DNA of 64,000 bases. It comes from Gymnodinialimonas phycosphaerae (lineage in GTDB: Bacteria; Pseudomonadota; Alphaproteobacteria; Rhodobacterales; Rhodobacteraceae). Position numbers and translations under genes: made by a program. Position 1 is the first letter of the stretch; each line of letters opens with the position of its first letter. The stretch spans positions 2,480,001 through 2,544,000 of the forward strand of contig NZ_JAIMBW010000001.1 in the NCBI RefSeq assembly GCF_019195455.1, written 5' to 3'. Below the pieces are notes generated by a model. The model did no database searches. It had not been told where the DNA came from and was given only the letters and a program-made list of their open reading frames with translations. This document shows, piece by piece, positions 54,049 through 63,016 of the stretch.

Positions 54049-54741
54049 CTACTCGACGGTCAGACGCCAAAGTACCGAGTTGCCCTGTTCGAGGTCGGGG
54101 CCCCAGATTATCTCTGCGGCCTCCGACCACGTGATCGCATCATAGCCACCCTTTGGATCGACCTTTGCCGCGGAGTAGACGCTTGCCCGGGGCGAGGCGG
54201 AGGCATCGAAACCAGATTCATCCCAGCCGTTCGGCTCTTCCGAAACCTCGCACCCGCAGGCGCCCTATCCGGCGACAGGATCACTTTCGCCCTCGCACGC
54301 CGCATCAAGCGGGGCGGTGTGGATGACAAGGCATTGCCAAGCCGCATCGCTGACGGCGACGTCATCGCCCGCCGCGTCCCTGATCTGCATGATCAAACCG
54401 TCATTGCCGGTCTATTGGCGCCTTGTACCGATGTATTCGAGGCCATTGTCATTCCCGATGACGTCGCGCGTGAAAAGGCCGATCGTGAAGGGCCGCGTCG
54501 GCTCGAAGGTGAAGCTTTCGGCGTTGAAGGAGCGTTCGGTCGTAATTGAAACGCTTTCGACGGCCACCAAACGGCCGTCGATCCGGTAACGCCCCGCGTT
54601 CTCGCCCGTCGATTCCCAGATGCCGCCCGCATCCTCCAGCGTTGCAGGGCGGAACGGCCCGACCTTTAACCCATCGGGCAGATAGCCAACGGTGATCTGG
54701 TGGCATTGCGCTACCATGCCGTTTTCCAACGTACACTCCAC
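54049..54741 (-). pseudogene. YHYH-like protein with two in-frame amber stops
   Basis: From GTG 54741 the frame reads ECTLENGMVAQCHQITVGYL and GGIWESTGENAGRYRIDG, phrases I associate with the N-terminal part of YHYH-domain secreted proteins. The same frame then continues protein-like past TAG at 54412-54414 and TAG at 54265-54267 to a final TAG at 54049, ending NSVLWRLTVE. Both early stops would be Gln (CAG) with one base change. The coding signal also continues upstream of 54741 (AFIQAPEIV), but no start or signal peptide remains in frame. The family assignment is tentative. Confidence 0.5.
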
Positions 54742-54915
54742 GATTTCGGGCGCCTGAATGAAGGCAGTTTGCTTAAAGGCGGAAAATCCCGGTGGGCGAA
54801 GGCTACCGTTGAGTCAGCCATCATCACCGCAACGGGCAGGACGTTGGATGTACAGACGCAAGGCATGCGGAGTTCCGATGTCGAAGTGCCGGGTTCGGAG
54901 GCACAGTAAATACGC

Positions 54916-54935
54916 CCGCCTTTGCAGGCAGGCGG
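54916..54935 (-). terminator. Weak hairpin after the DUF1566 gene
   Basis: A 6-bp stem CCGCCT/AGGCGG with an 8-base loop begins 39 bp beyond the stop of the gene at 54974. There is little T-richness after it, so terminator function is uncertain. Confidence 0.35.
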
Positions 54936-54973
54936 CAAGGGCCTTTGACCTTGGCGTGATCGTGCCGGAGATT

Positions 54974-56167
54974 TCAGCGCACGCAGCGCACCAGGTTGTC
55001 GGGCCGGTTGTAATCGCAGACGTTGACCGAGCACGTCGTGTCCTCGGTCATTTCCTGTCCGACCGTCGTCTTGATCGACGAGCGTTGCGCGCCCGAGCCG
55101 TGCCAATCGGTGAATTCCGTCTGATCGCCCGCCATGCTGAGCGCCTGCCCAAAGGCGATGACGTTGGCGTGGGTCGTCCAGTCGCCGAAAGTGGTGGAGG
55201 TCCAGAAATCCAGCGATACGGAGTCTTGGGTGATGGCAAAGACACTCGTATCGATGGCCGGAAAGCCGGTGCCGCTGTAATTGACAATGCTTTGCAGTGT
55301 CTTGGAATTGGGCAGGCGCCAGTCATCGTATCCGCCCAGGTCAAGCGCCTCGCAATAGGCCAGCGCGTCGGCCCATTCCCGGCGCTCTCCATCGTCGGCC
55401 TGCTGCCATATCAGGCCCGTGGCCTCATCTGTAACAGTACCATCATCGTTTGGCACAAAGACGTTCACTCCGTAGACGTCTTCCTCGCCGCTGACGCAGC
55501 GCACGAAATTTCCGGGCACCTGCCCGTCCGAGCCTGTCAAACCGCCGGTCGCGGGCGCGCCTGTGTAGAAGTCCAGCCCGGTGCCATAGGCCTTGATATG
55601 CCCGTCGGCGAAGTTGAAACCGAACGCGGCCTGATTGCGGCCGTTCTGGACCGGCCCCCTGATATAGAGCGTGGAACTCCAATACTGTCCGGCGAACGCC
55701 ATCTGACCCTCTGGGTAATAGAAGTCGAAGACGCTCACATCGATATAGGGGATCGGCTCGCCCTCTTCCGGGGTCAGAAGCGCGCCGCGGTTGTCCGCGA
55801 GCGAGTAGAGCTCCTGGATCGACGGCACGCGCCAGTCCGCCCTGCCGCCCAGGTCGAGCGCCGCGCAATAGGCCGAGGCGTCGGTGTATTGATAGCGCTC
55901 GTTCTCGGGCGTCTGCTGCCAGACGAGCGTGGTGTTATCGTCAAGGATCGTGCCGTCACCCAGATCCGTATAGGAGGCGGCGAGGCCTGCATATTGAGCA
56001 TCCTGGCCGAAAAGCGGCTCGCCTTCGTCGGGGCAGTCGATGATATCCCCAACGAGGTCATAGCACGCGGCCTGCATCGTATCGATGACCGGATAAGTCA
56101 GGTCCTGCGCCTGCGCGGTCGTGGCCGACAGGGAGACCACCAACGCGGTACGGGTGAGGGATGTCAT
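54974..56167 (-). CDS. Secreted protein with two DUF1566 (Lcl-C) domains
   Basis: A 397-residue protein with an N-terminal signal peptide (to about residue 21, TAQAQD). Two DUF1566 repeats follow: each has WQQ, an AYCAALDLGGRADWRVPS / AYCEALDLGGYDDWRLPN motif and a C-terminal VRC(V). The domain is lectin-like and found in surface or periplasmic proteins. It lies between the broken YHYH-like gene and the two-component system on the same strand. Its role is unknown; a sensed or bound extracellular ligand is possible. Confidence 0.85.
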   Translation of the reverse strand: MTSLTRTALVVSLSATTAQAQDLTYPVIDTMQAACYDLVGDIIDCPDEGEPLFGQDAQYAGLAASYTDLGDGTILDDNTTLVWQQTPENERYQYTDASAYCAALDLGGRADWRVPSIQELYSLADNRGALLTPEEGEPIPYIDVSVFDFYYPEGQMAFAGQYWSSTLYIRGPVQNGRNQAAFGFNFADGHIKAYGTGLDFYTGAPATGGLTGSDGQVPGNFVRCVSGEEDVYGVNVFVPNDDGTVTDEATGLIWQQADDGERREWADALAYCEALDLGGYDDWRLPNSKTLQSIVNYSGTGFPAIDTSVFAITQDSVSLDFWTSTTFGDWTTHANVIAFGQALSMAGDQTEFTDWHGSGAQRSSIKTTVGQEMTEDTTCSVNVCDYNRPDNLVRCVR

Positions 56168-56301
56168 CGGATGTTCCTATCAAGGTATTGAGGGAAGGGC
56201 TGTTGACGTCAACATTCACGAAAATCTGCGAGAGAGAATGAAGCGACTGTGCAGGAAACATGAAGGCAGAAGCCTGTCGGGTCAGGCCCTACGACCTGCA
56301 C

Positions 56302-56982
56302 TCAATCCTCATAGGCGTAGCCGACTCCATAGACCGACCGGATCGGATCCCAATCCGTTGTTAAATGGATCTTTCGGCGGATATTGCGGACATGGCTATC
56401 GATGGTCCGGTCCAAGACCTCTGCATCATCGGGAAAGGCCAGCGACAGCAGTTGATCGCGCGAGAACACGCGGCCCGGTCGCGCGGCCAGAGCCGCCAAC
56501 AGCGAGAATTCGTGCCGCGTGAGGTCAAAGTCGACCCCGTCGAGCGTCGCACGCCACCGTTATGCATCGATCTGTAGCCGTGCATCTGACCTGTCTTCCG
56601 CCCCTCGTCCGGCCAATGGCCGTCGCCGCAGCACCGCACGCACCCGCGCCACCAATTCGCGCGCGGAATAGGGTTTGCAGAAGTAGTCGTCCGCCCCCAT
56701 TTCCAAGCCGAGAAGACCGTCGATTTCTTCGACCCGGGCGGTCGTCATGATGATCGGTACGTCAGAGCTTTTGCGCAATTCGCGACACATGGTCAGTCCG
56801 TCCACGCCCGGCAACATCAGATCGAGGATAATCAGATCGGGGGCCTTGCCCAGCGCCGTTTCAACCGCGCGGGTGCCTTCGGACAGTGTTTCAACCTCCA
56901 TGTTACCCGCAACGAGGTAATCGCGAACAATCTCGGCGAGGGCGGTCTCGTCCTCGACAATCAGGATGCGTGGCTTGGTCAT
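56302..56982 (-). pseudogene. OmpR-type response regulator interrupted by an in-frame TAA
   Basis: The receiver domain is complete: ILIVEDETALAEIV at the start, the phospho-acceptor Asp in LIILDLMLPGVDG and the lysine in FCKPYSARE. The DNA-binding winged helix (RHEFSLLAALAARPGRVFSR to YGVGYAYED) is in the same frame, but TAA at 56560-56562 separates them. The stop replaces what would be CAA (Gln) in the linker. The full product would be 226 residues, a normal OmpR length. It overlaps the kinase gene by 4 bp. Confidence 0.85.
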
Positions 56983-58371
56983 TTCCGGGTCTCCGGCAAC
57001 GTGAAGGTCACTTTAAGGCCGCCCAGATCCGACGCCGTGGCGGTGATAGTCCCCCCGTGCGCTTTGACGATGGCCTCGCTGACGGGTAGACCCAGCCCCG
57101 AGCCGCCAAGCGCGCGCGAACGCGATCCTTCGGCCCGGTAGAACCGGTCGAACAGCTGGGGCAATGCGCCATCGGGGGCCGCTGGCGGCGTGTCTTCAGT
57201 TGACACTTGCGCGAAGTTTCCATCGCGCCAGATTGCCACTCGCACCATCCCGGGGGCATCGGTGTGGCGCGCGGCGTTCTGCAACAGGTTGTCGATCACC
57301 TGGGCGATCCGCAGCCGGTCACAGATGACGGGTAACGTTTCGGGAAACGCGCAATCGATGTCGAGGCCCGCGGCCTCCAGTGCCGGGCGCGCGATCCTCG
57401 ACCGCCTCCGTGGCGATGTCCACCAGATCCTCGCGGGCCATACTGGTCACGAAGTGTGCCTCACGCGCATAGGTCAGTATCTTGAAGTCCTGCACCAGTC
57501 GCGACAGCCGCATTTGCGCTGCGTGCATTTCGGCCAACGTCTCCTTGTCGGGCTGGCGCACACCATCTTGCAAGGCCTCGATCTGCGCACGCAGAACTGC
57601 CAGCGGGGTCTGCAACTCGTGGGAGGTGTTGGAGATCCATTCGCGCTCGGCTTGCGTCTTGCGCGCTAGCGTTTCCGCCAGAACGTTGTAGTGGCTGATC
57701 AGATCACCCAATTCATCGGTGCGGTCCTTGTCGATCCGGGCGGAGTAATCGCCCGAAGCCAGGGTCTTCGCCCCGGCTTGAAGTCGTTTGATCGGGACGA
57801 GGATTTGCCGCGCGATCAGGAACGCTGCTGCGGCAGAGGCCATGAGCGCAATGAGGGCGGAAAAGGCCAGCGAGGCATATTGCCCGCGCAGGAAGAAAGC
57901 ATCGCTGGCGCTATCTGACATCCTTGGCGCGTTCAGGCGAATGTATCCGAGTGGGGCGCCCTCGGGGCATCCGCGCGCGGTGCAAATCGGGCGCTGTTCG
58001 TAAATGGCGGTCCGTGTCGGCGCACCGGCAATTCGATTACCCGCCGCGTCAAGCAAGGCCAAGCGTTCCCCCAGCACGAGGGGGTCCGCGTTGACTTCTT
58101 CCTGGGAGGGGGCGCCGGGGGGCGTGAAATGGGTGCGGACGAATTCGTTCCAGACCACGGGATCTTCCGCCAGGTCCGGCCAGCCAGGTGCGTCGGGATC
58201 ATGCGCCAGGGCCAGTTCCCGCACCAGTGAGTCGAACCTGATCAACTCTCCGCGCAGCAGGTATTGCGAAAAACCGTCGCGCATAGACAGGGCCACCAGT
58301 AGCGCCATCGTGCCGATCACCAGCGTCGCGGTGGCGGCGATGGCAAGGAATATCTTGGTGGTCAACGACAT
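56979..58371 (-). pseudogene. Sensor histidine kinase with a frameshift before the ATPase domain
   Basis: ATG 58371 starts an inner-membrane helix (FLAIAATATLVIGTMALLV); a periplasmic region of about 130 residues, a second helix, a HAMP segment and the H-box NTSHELQTPLAVLR follow. Near 57396 the frame shifts; the other frame then gives IDNLLQNAARH (N-box) and GGSGLGLPVSEAIV (G-box) and ends at 56979. Repaired, it is an ordinary EnvZ/BaeS-like kinase. It pairs with the regulator that follows. Confidence 0.82.
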
Positions 58372-58585
58372 GCATAGGCGGTCCATTCGATCTAAGTGGC
58401 ACGCGATTGTGCAGAGAGCATGCAGAGCCCTCACAATACCCATGGCACGCGTCCAGACTAAGCGTTTGAACACTATACTAAAACCCTGCCTGGGTCCGCC
58501 CGCGCGGAATCTTCCGGGTCTCGGTATTCGCTGCACATTCTTGCGCCATGATCAGCCGCAGATCGATTCTTCAAGGACGCCTCCC

Positions 58586-59934
58586 ATGTTGAGAAAAATC
58601 AAGATTGCCCTTTGGGGACTAATGACAGGCCTGAGCGCCCTTTGGCTGCTGGCCAACCTTCCGTTTCCCGAAAGCCTGACCGTCATTTCGGTCCGCAACC
58701 TTCTGGTGCAGTTTTCCGGCGTGATCGGAATGGGCGCAATGAGTGTGGCGATGATGCTCGCTGTGCGGCCCGTGTGGCTGGAGCCTTGGCTCGGCGGGTT
58801 GGACAAATCCTACCGGCTGCACAAATGGCTGGGAATTGCCGGGCTGTCGGCCGCGATCTTCCATTGGGCGGCGGTAAACGCCCCCAAATGGGCAGTGACC
58901 CTTGGTCTTATGACCGCGCCCGAGCGTGGTGCCCCGCCTGCGGGTGCTGAGGCCACGGACATCGTCACGATCGAGTCCTTCCTGCGCGGATTTCGTGGGA
59001 TTGCCGAGGGGCTCGGTGAAAAGGCGTTCTACGTCGCTGTGCTTCTGATCGCCTTGGCGCTGATCAAGTGGTTCCCCTATCGGTGGTTCGCCAAGACGCA
59101 TCTGTTCATCGCGGTGGCCTACCTGGTTCTGGTCTTCCACTCCGTCGTGCTGATGGATTTCGCCGCCTGGACCCAGCCGATCGGTACCGTCACAGGCCTG
59201 CTCCTGCTCACAGGCACCATCTCGGCAGTGATCGTGTTGACGCGCCAGGTCGGCAAACGCCGCAAGGTGGACTGCATCGTCGAAGACCAGCACAGCTTTG
59301 CTGATATGGGCGTACTTGAGACCACGATCCGGTTGGAAGACGGATGGAAAGGCCACAAGAGCGGGCAGTTTGCCTTCGTGACTTTCGACAAGAACGAAGG
59401 CGCGCATCCCTTCACTATCGCCTCGGCCTGGGACGCGGATGATCCACGCATCATGTTCATAACCAAGGGCTTGGGTGACTATACAGATTTGCTGCCCAAA
59501 CAGGTCCAGCCCGGCGCAAAAGCAACCGTCGAAGGGCCGTATGGTGGGTTCACCTTTGATGACACGGCACCGCGTCAAATTTGGGTCGGCGGCGGCATCG
59601 GCATCACGCCGTTCATCGCGCGAATGAAGCAACTTGGCCGCACGCCGGGCAGCTAAAGCGTCGACCTGTTCCACACCACAACGCAGCTTGCCCCCAGGCG
59701 CGGGAAAAACTGACCGCCGATGCGAGAGCCGCGGGGGTGAACTTGCACATAATGGTCGACGAACAGGACGGGTTTCTGACGGGTGATAAACTGCGCGCCG
59801 CCGTGCCGGATTGGAAATCGGCAACCGTCTGGTTCTGCGGCCCCGCCGGGTTCGGCACCGCCTTGCGTCGTGACCTTGCAGCGCAAGGTCTGCCGCGCGG
59901 CGCCTTCCATCAGGAACTGTTCAACATGCGCTGA
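58586..59934 (+). pseudogene. Ferric-reductase-like transmembrane flavoprotein with a stop and a frameshift
   Basis: ATG 58586 (AAGGACG upstream) begins a membrane protein with about six helices (ferric-reductase-like domain; histidines in LHKWLG and THLFIAVAYLVLVFH). A cytosolic FAD/NAD(P)H module follows: HPFTIAS (FAD site) and WVGGGIGITPF (NAD site). The frame is cut by TAA at 59654-59656 (CAA expected) and a shift near 59697; the other frame resumes with AREKLTADARAAGVN and FCGPAGFG and ends at 59934. Repaired it has about 449 residues. It precedes a ferredoxin gene by 27 bp. Confidence 0.8.
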
Positions 59935-59961
59935 GGCGCCATTTCCAAAAGGGATATCCCG

Positions 59962-60171
59962 ATGACGATCAAAAGCATCAACGGCTGCATTGGTTGCGAG
60001 GAATGCGTCAAATCGTGCCCCTGCGATGTCATCCGCATGGAGAACGGTCGCGCGGTCATCACCTACGCCGCCGATTGTCAGATCTGCCATCTGTGCCGGA
60101 TGTATTGCCCGGTGGACGCGATCGAGATGTCACCCGAGAAATCCATTCCCGTCATCGTGCCTTGGGGGTAG
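59962..60171 (+). CDS. 2[4Fe-4S] ferredoxin-like protein
   Basis: A 69-residue protein with two cluster motifs, CIGCEECVKSCP and CQICHLCRMYCP. It carries electrons between a flavoprotein and a partner. It lies between the flavoprotein and the membrane protein at 60176 (4-bp gap), so the three form a short electron-transfer chain, probably ending in the flavoprotein at 61918. Confidence 0.9.
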   Translation: MTIKSINGCIGCEECVKSCPCDVIRMENGRAVITYAADCQICHLCRMYCPVDAIEMSPEKSIPVIVPWG

Positions 60172-60175
60172 CGCC

Positions 60176-60847
60176 ATGAAACTCACCGTTCAACGCGCTA
60201 CCATCCTCGCGGCCCTCGCCATCTTCGTCGGCCTGCCAGTGCTGTTCTATGCACTCGGCGACGCGCCCCGCCGGACGTTGCTGAAAGAGGCGATCTCTAT
60301 CTCAACGCTCTTCGCGTTCGCCGCCATGCTGGGCCAGTTCTTCATGGCGCGCAGCAACACCTGGCTTTTGAGCGTCTTCAAGCCGCCGCAGATCCAGAAG
60401 GTCCACAAGTATATCGCCTACACGGCGGTCGCGGTGATCCTGGCCCATCCCGCGCTGATCGTGCTGCCGCGCGCGCTGGAGGGCGGGGTGCGGCCCTGGG
60501 ATGCGCTTGTCACGATGATCACGACTTTCGACAGCATCGGTGTGGGGCTGGGTCTTGCCGCCTGGGTGGCGCTTCTCGTCCTGACCGTCACCGCCTTTTT
60601 CCGCAAACCCATCATCAAGCGCCTCTCCACCCATTATCGCGGCTGGCGCTACCTCCACGGTGGTTTGGCCACGGGCTTCACGGCGCTTGCATTGTGGCAT
60701 GCGATCAAACTCGGCCGTCACACCAACATCGCCATGTCCCTGTTGTTTCTGGCTCTGGCTGTCACCGGCTTTGGCATGTTGGCCAAGCTGTATTGGGCGG
60801 CCCGGCCAAGACCGCACAAGTCTATCCAGAAGCAACCCGCATCATGA
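60176..60847 (+). CDS. Ferric-reductase-like transmembrane protein (heme-binding type)
   Basis: A 223-residue protein with about six hydrophobic helices and histidines placed as in ferric-reductase-like/YedZ-type cytochromes (KVHKYIAYTAVAVILAHPAL, YLHGGLATGFTALALWHAI). It lacks the FAD/NAD module of the protein at 58586. It probably passes electrons from the ferredoxin to the periplasmic flavoprotein. ATG 60176 follows the ferredoxin stop by 4 bp. Confidence 0.82.
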   Translation: MKLTVQRATILAALAIFVGLPVLFYALGDAPRRTLLKEAISISTLFAFAAMLGQFFMARSNTWLLSVFKPPQIQKVHKYIAYTAVAVILAHPALIVLPRALEGGVRPWDALVTMITTFDSIGVGLGLAAWVALLVLTVTAFFRKPIIKRLSTHYRGWRYLHGGLATGFTALALWHAIKLGRHTNIAMSLLFLALAVTGFGMLAKLYWAARPRPHKSIQKQPAS

Positions 60848-60921
60848 CCACGACCGTCAAAGACGGTCATCCGATGCGCAATAGGTGCACCGAACATCGC
60901 AGACACACAAATTACCACGCC

Positions 60922-61773
60922 ATGACCTGCAAGCCCATCCTGGTCGCTCTTACCGCATCGACCGCGATACTGGCAAACCACGCAACCGCGCAGGACTATA
61001 CCTCCGCCAAAGATTTCTATGACCTCTCCGAGATGTCCGAAACCGGCATGTACACGCAGGGCGGATCGAAACCTGGTGAGGGCAATTCCTCCGGGCCACC
61101 GCCGCAAGGCGATGTGCAACTGCAGGAGGTTCGGGTCGGCCCCGCAACGTTCAGCGTCAATTACCCGATCTTCGAAAGCTTCGACGCGCTGCCCGAGGAC
61201 GTGGACCTGATCCGCGAACCAATCCAGAGCTTCGAGCCCCCCGAAGGCGACACCCATTACTATGAGGTCGTTCTGGTCGAGAGCATGAACATCAGCTGGG
61301 TGCAGGCCGCGATCCTGGCGGAAAGCGAAGGCGGCTATCTTGCCTCGCTGACGTCGCCGGACGAAAACGCCTTCGTCTTCAGCCTGGTCGATGACGACAG
61401 GTATTTCTGGCAGTTCCCCGACGACTACACGCCCGACAGCCACTACCGCATCAAGATCGGTCCGTTCCTGGGTGGTGTACGCGTCTCCGACGCCGAGGAG
61501 TCTCTCGACGGGTGGCAATGGCTCTCCGGCGAGCCGCGGGACTATACCAACTGGGCTCAGAACCTTGACGACGGCGTCACCGACCGCGATCCGCGCGACA
61601 ATACCCAGTCCAACGGGACGGGGCGCCAGAACGTCATGGGCTTTGGCGAGTTGAACGTGCCCGTGCCCACCTGGGGCGATTATTGGGACACCGTCGCCCA
61701 GTATGGCGAACGTGGGATGCCGACCGGATACAACAGGGGCTTCGTCATCGAATATGATGAAATGCCGAACTGA
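60922..61773 (+). CDS. Secreted C-type-lectin-like domain protein
   Basis: A 283-residue protein with a signal peptide (PILVALTASTAILANHATAQ). The C-terminal ~170 residues fit a C-type-lectin fold: GGYLASLTSPDENAFVFSLV, GWQWLSGEPRDYTNWA and the final GFVIEYDE. The start is uncertain: ATG 60922 precedes the signal peptide, while ATG 60844 overlaps the previous stop by 4 bp and would add 26 residues. It sits between the electron-transfer membrane protein and the flavoprotein, so it may be an extracytoplasmic binding component. Confidence 0.75.
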   Translation: MTCKPILVALTASTAILANHATAQDYTSAKDFYDLSEMSETGMYTQGGSKPGEGNSSGPPPQGDVQLQEVRVGPATFSVNYPIFESFDALPEDVDLIREPIQSFEPPEGDTHYYEVVLVESMNISWVQAAILAESEGGYLASLTSPDENAFVFSLVDDDRYFWQFPDDYTPDSHYRIKIGPFLGGVRVSDAEESLDGWQWLSGEPRDYTNWAQNLDDGVTDRDPRDNTQSNGTGRQNVMGFGELNVPVPTWGDYWDTVAQYGERGMPTGYNRGFVIEYDEMPN

Positions 61774-61917
61774 GCCCACAAAAGCGGCCTTGCACCATCA
61801 GGTGCCGGGCAGCCCTCTTTCTCTGCCATGGCTTCCGTCAGCCCCCCAAATCTCTTCGCATTTCAGCACACTGCCTGAACCGTCCCAATCCCACCCCGTA
61901 CACAAAGGCATCGCATC

Positions 61918-62735
61918 ATGACCACACCGTCAGATACAACCGGCCCGACCCGCCGCACGTTCATGGCTTTGAGCGGCGCGAGTGGCGGGCTGGCCGCCAT
62001 GGGTATGCAGGCCTGGGCCCAGAACGCCGTCGAGATCGACGTGGACGCCATCACCAACACTGACCATGTCACCGACGTGCTGGTGATCGGCGGCGGCATG
62101 GCGGGGCTTTTCGCCGCCGTGAAGGCCCATGACGCGGGGGCCGCTACGATGATCGTGTCGAAGGGGCGGTTGGGGTCTTCGGGCCTGACGCCCTTCGGCA
62201 AGGGGTTTTTCGTGTTTGATCCTGCGACGGAGACCGGCAGCATCGACGACTTCGTCGACACCGTCTCCCGCTCTGCTCTTGGCACCAACAACCCGGTCTA
62301 TACGCGGCAATTGGCGGAGCATTCGTTGGACTGCGCCGCCGAGTTACGGGAGTGGGGTTTTTTTGACCAAACCCTCGCAAACCGCCCCTTCATGGCACCG
62401 ATCGAAGCGCGGGATATCCCGCTGCTGGAACGGGTCCATATCACCCATCTGATCCGTGAAGACGGCCGCATCGCGGGCGCGGCGGGCTTCCGGCTTGACG
62501 CTGAAGAAACCGTCACCATCCGCGCCAAATCGGTGATCCTGTGCACCGGCGCAGGCGGCTTCAAGCCCAACGGCTTTCCGCTGGGCGACCTGACCCATGA
62601 CGGCACGGTTATGGCTTACCGGATCGGGGCCAAGGTCACGGGCAAGGAATGGAACGACGGCCACATGACGCGCGCTGACCACCCCGCGGCCACGTTCGAT
62701 GGCTGGGGTGACATGTCTACGCGACAGGGGCTTGT
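61918..62735 (+). pseudogene. Truncated Tat-exported FAD-binding oxidoreductase (fumarate-reductase-like)
   Basis: It begins with a twin-arginine signal (TRRTFMALSGASGGLAA) followed by the FAD fold DVLVIGGGMAGLFAAVKA and GRLGSSGLTPFGKG. This matches the flavoprotein subunit type of fumarate/succinate oxidoreductases. Around residue 270, after GWGDMSTRQG, family-like sequence stops and the DNA becomes the opposite-strand start of an ABC permease gene, so roughly the C-terminal half is missing. It would have been the periplasmic acceptor of the electron chain encoded upstream. Confidence 0.75.
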
Positions 62736-62943
62736 AGAACAGGTTCGGCGCCAGACGGCCCACCAGCACATCCGATCAGGCCTGGATCGTTTCGGCTTGC
62801 AGGGTGAAAAGCACGGTTCGAAGCAGCGGCAACACGATCAGCGCAATCAGGATTGCCAGCACAATTGCCCTCAGCAATGTGCCCTGTCGAAAGAACACGC
62901 GCCGCCCCTGCCCGTTCATGGCAATGTCCGCCATAGGTGTCAT
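62736..62943 (-). pseudogene. Iron-type ABC permease (FbpB-like), N-terminal fragment only
   Basis: The minus-strand frames read MADIAMNGQGRR, then (after a shift) RQGTLLRAIVLAILIALIVL, a first transmembrane helix, then an in-frame TGA at 62776-62778 where TGG (Trp) is likely, then SDVLVGRLAPNLFYKPL. This is the usual beginning of an Fbp/Sfu-type permease. Everything after is lost at the junction with the truncated flavoprotein. It follows the binding-protein gene to its right, the normal order for such importers. Confidence 0.6.
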
Positions 62944-63016
62944 CCTCGACTTTCTCGATCAGAATGATGCAGGGGCGCGCAATCCTTCGTGCACGTGCCC
63001 GAACGGGAGAAACCCG

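Noticed and set aside
53664..54549. Plus-strand frames in the region of the broken YHYH-like gene
   Set aside because: The minus strand reads recognisable protein in this region with only isolated stops, while the plus frames have no motif.
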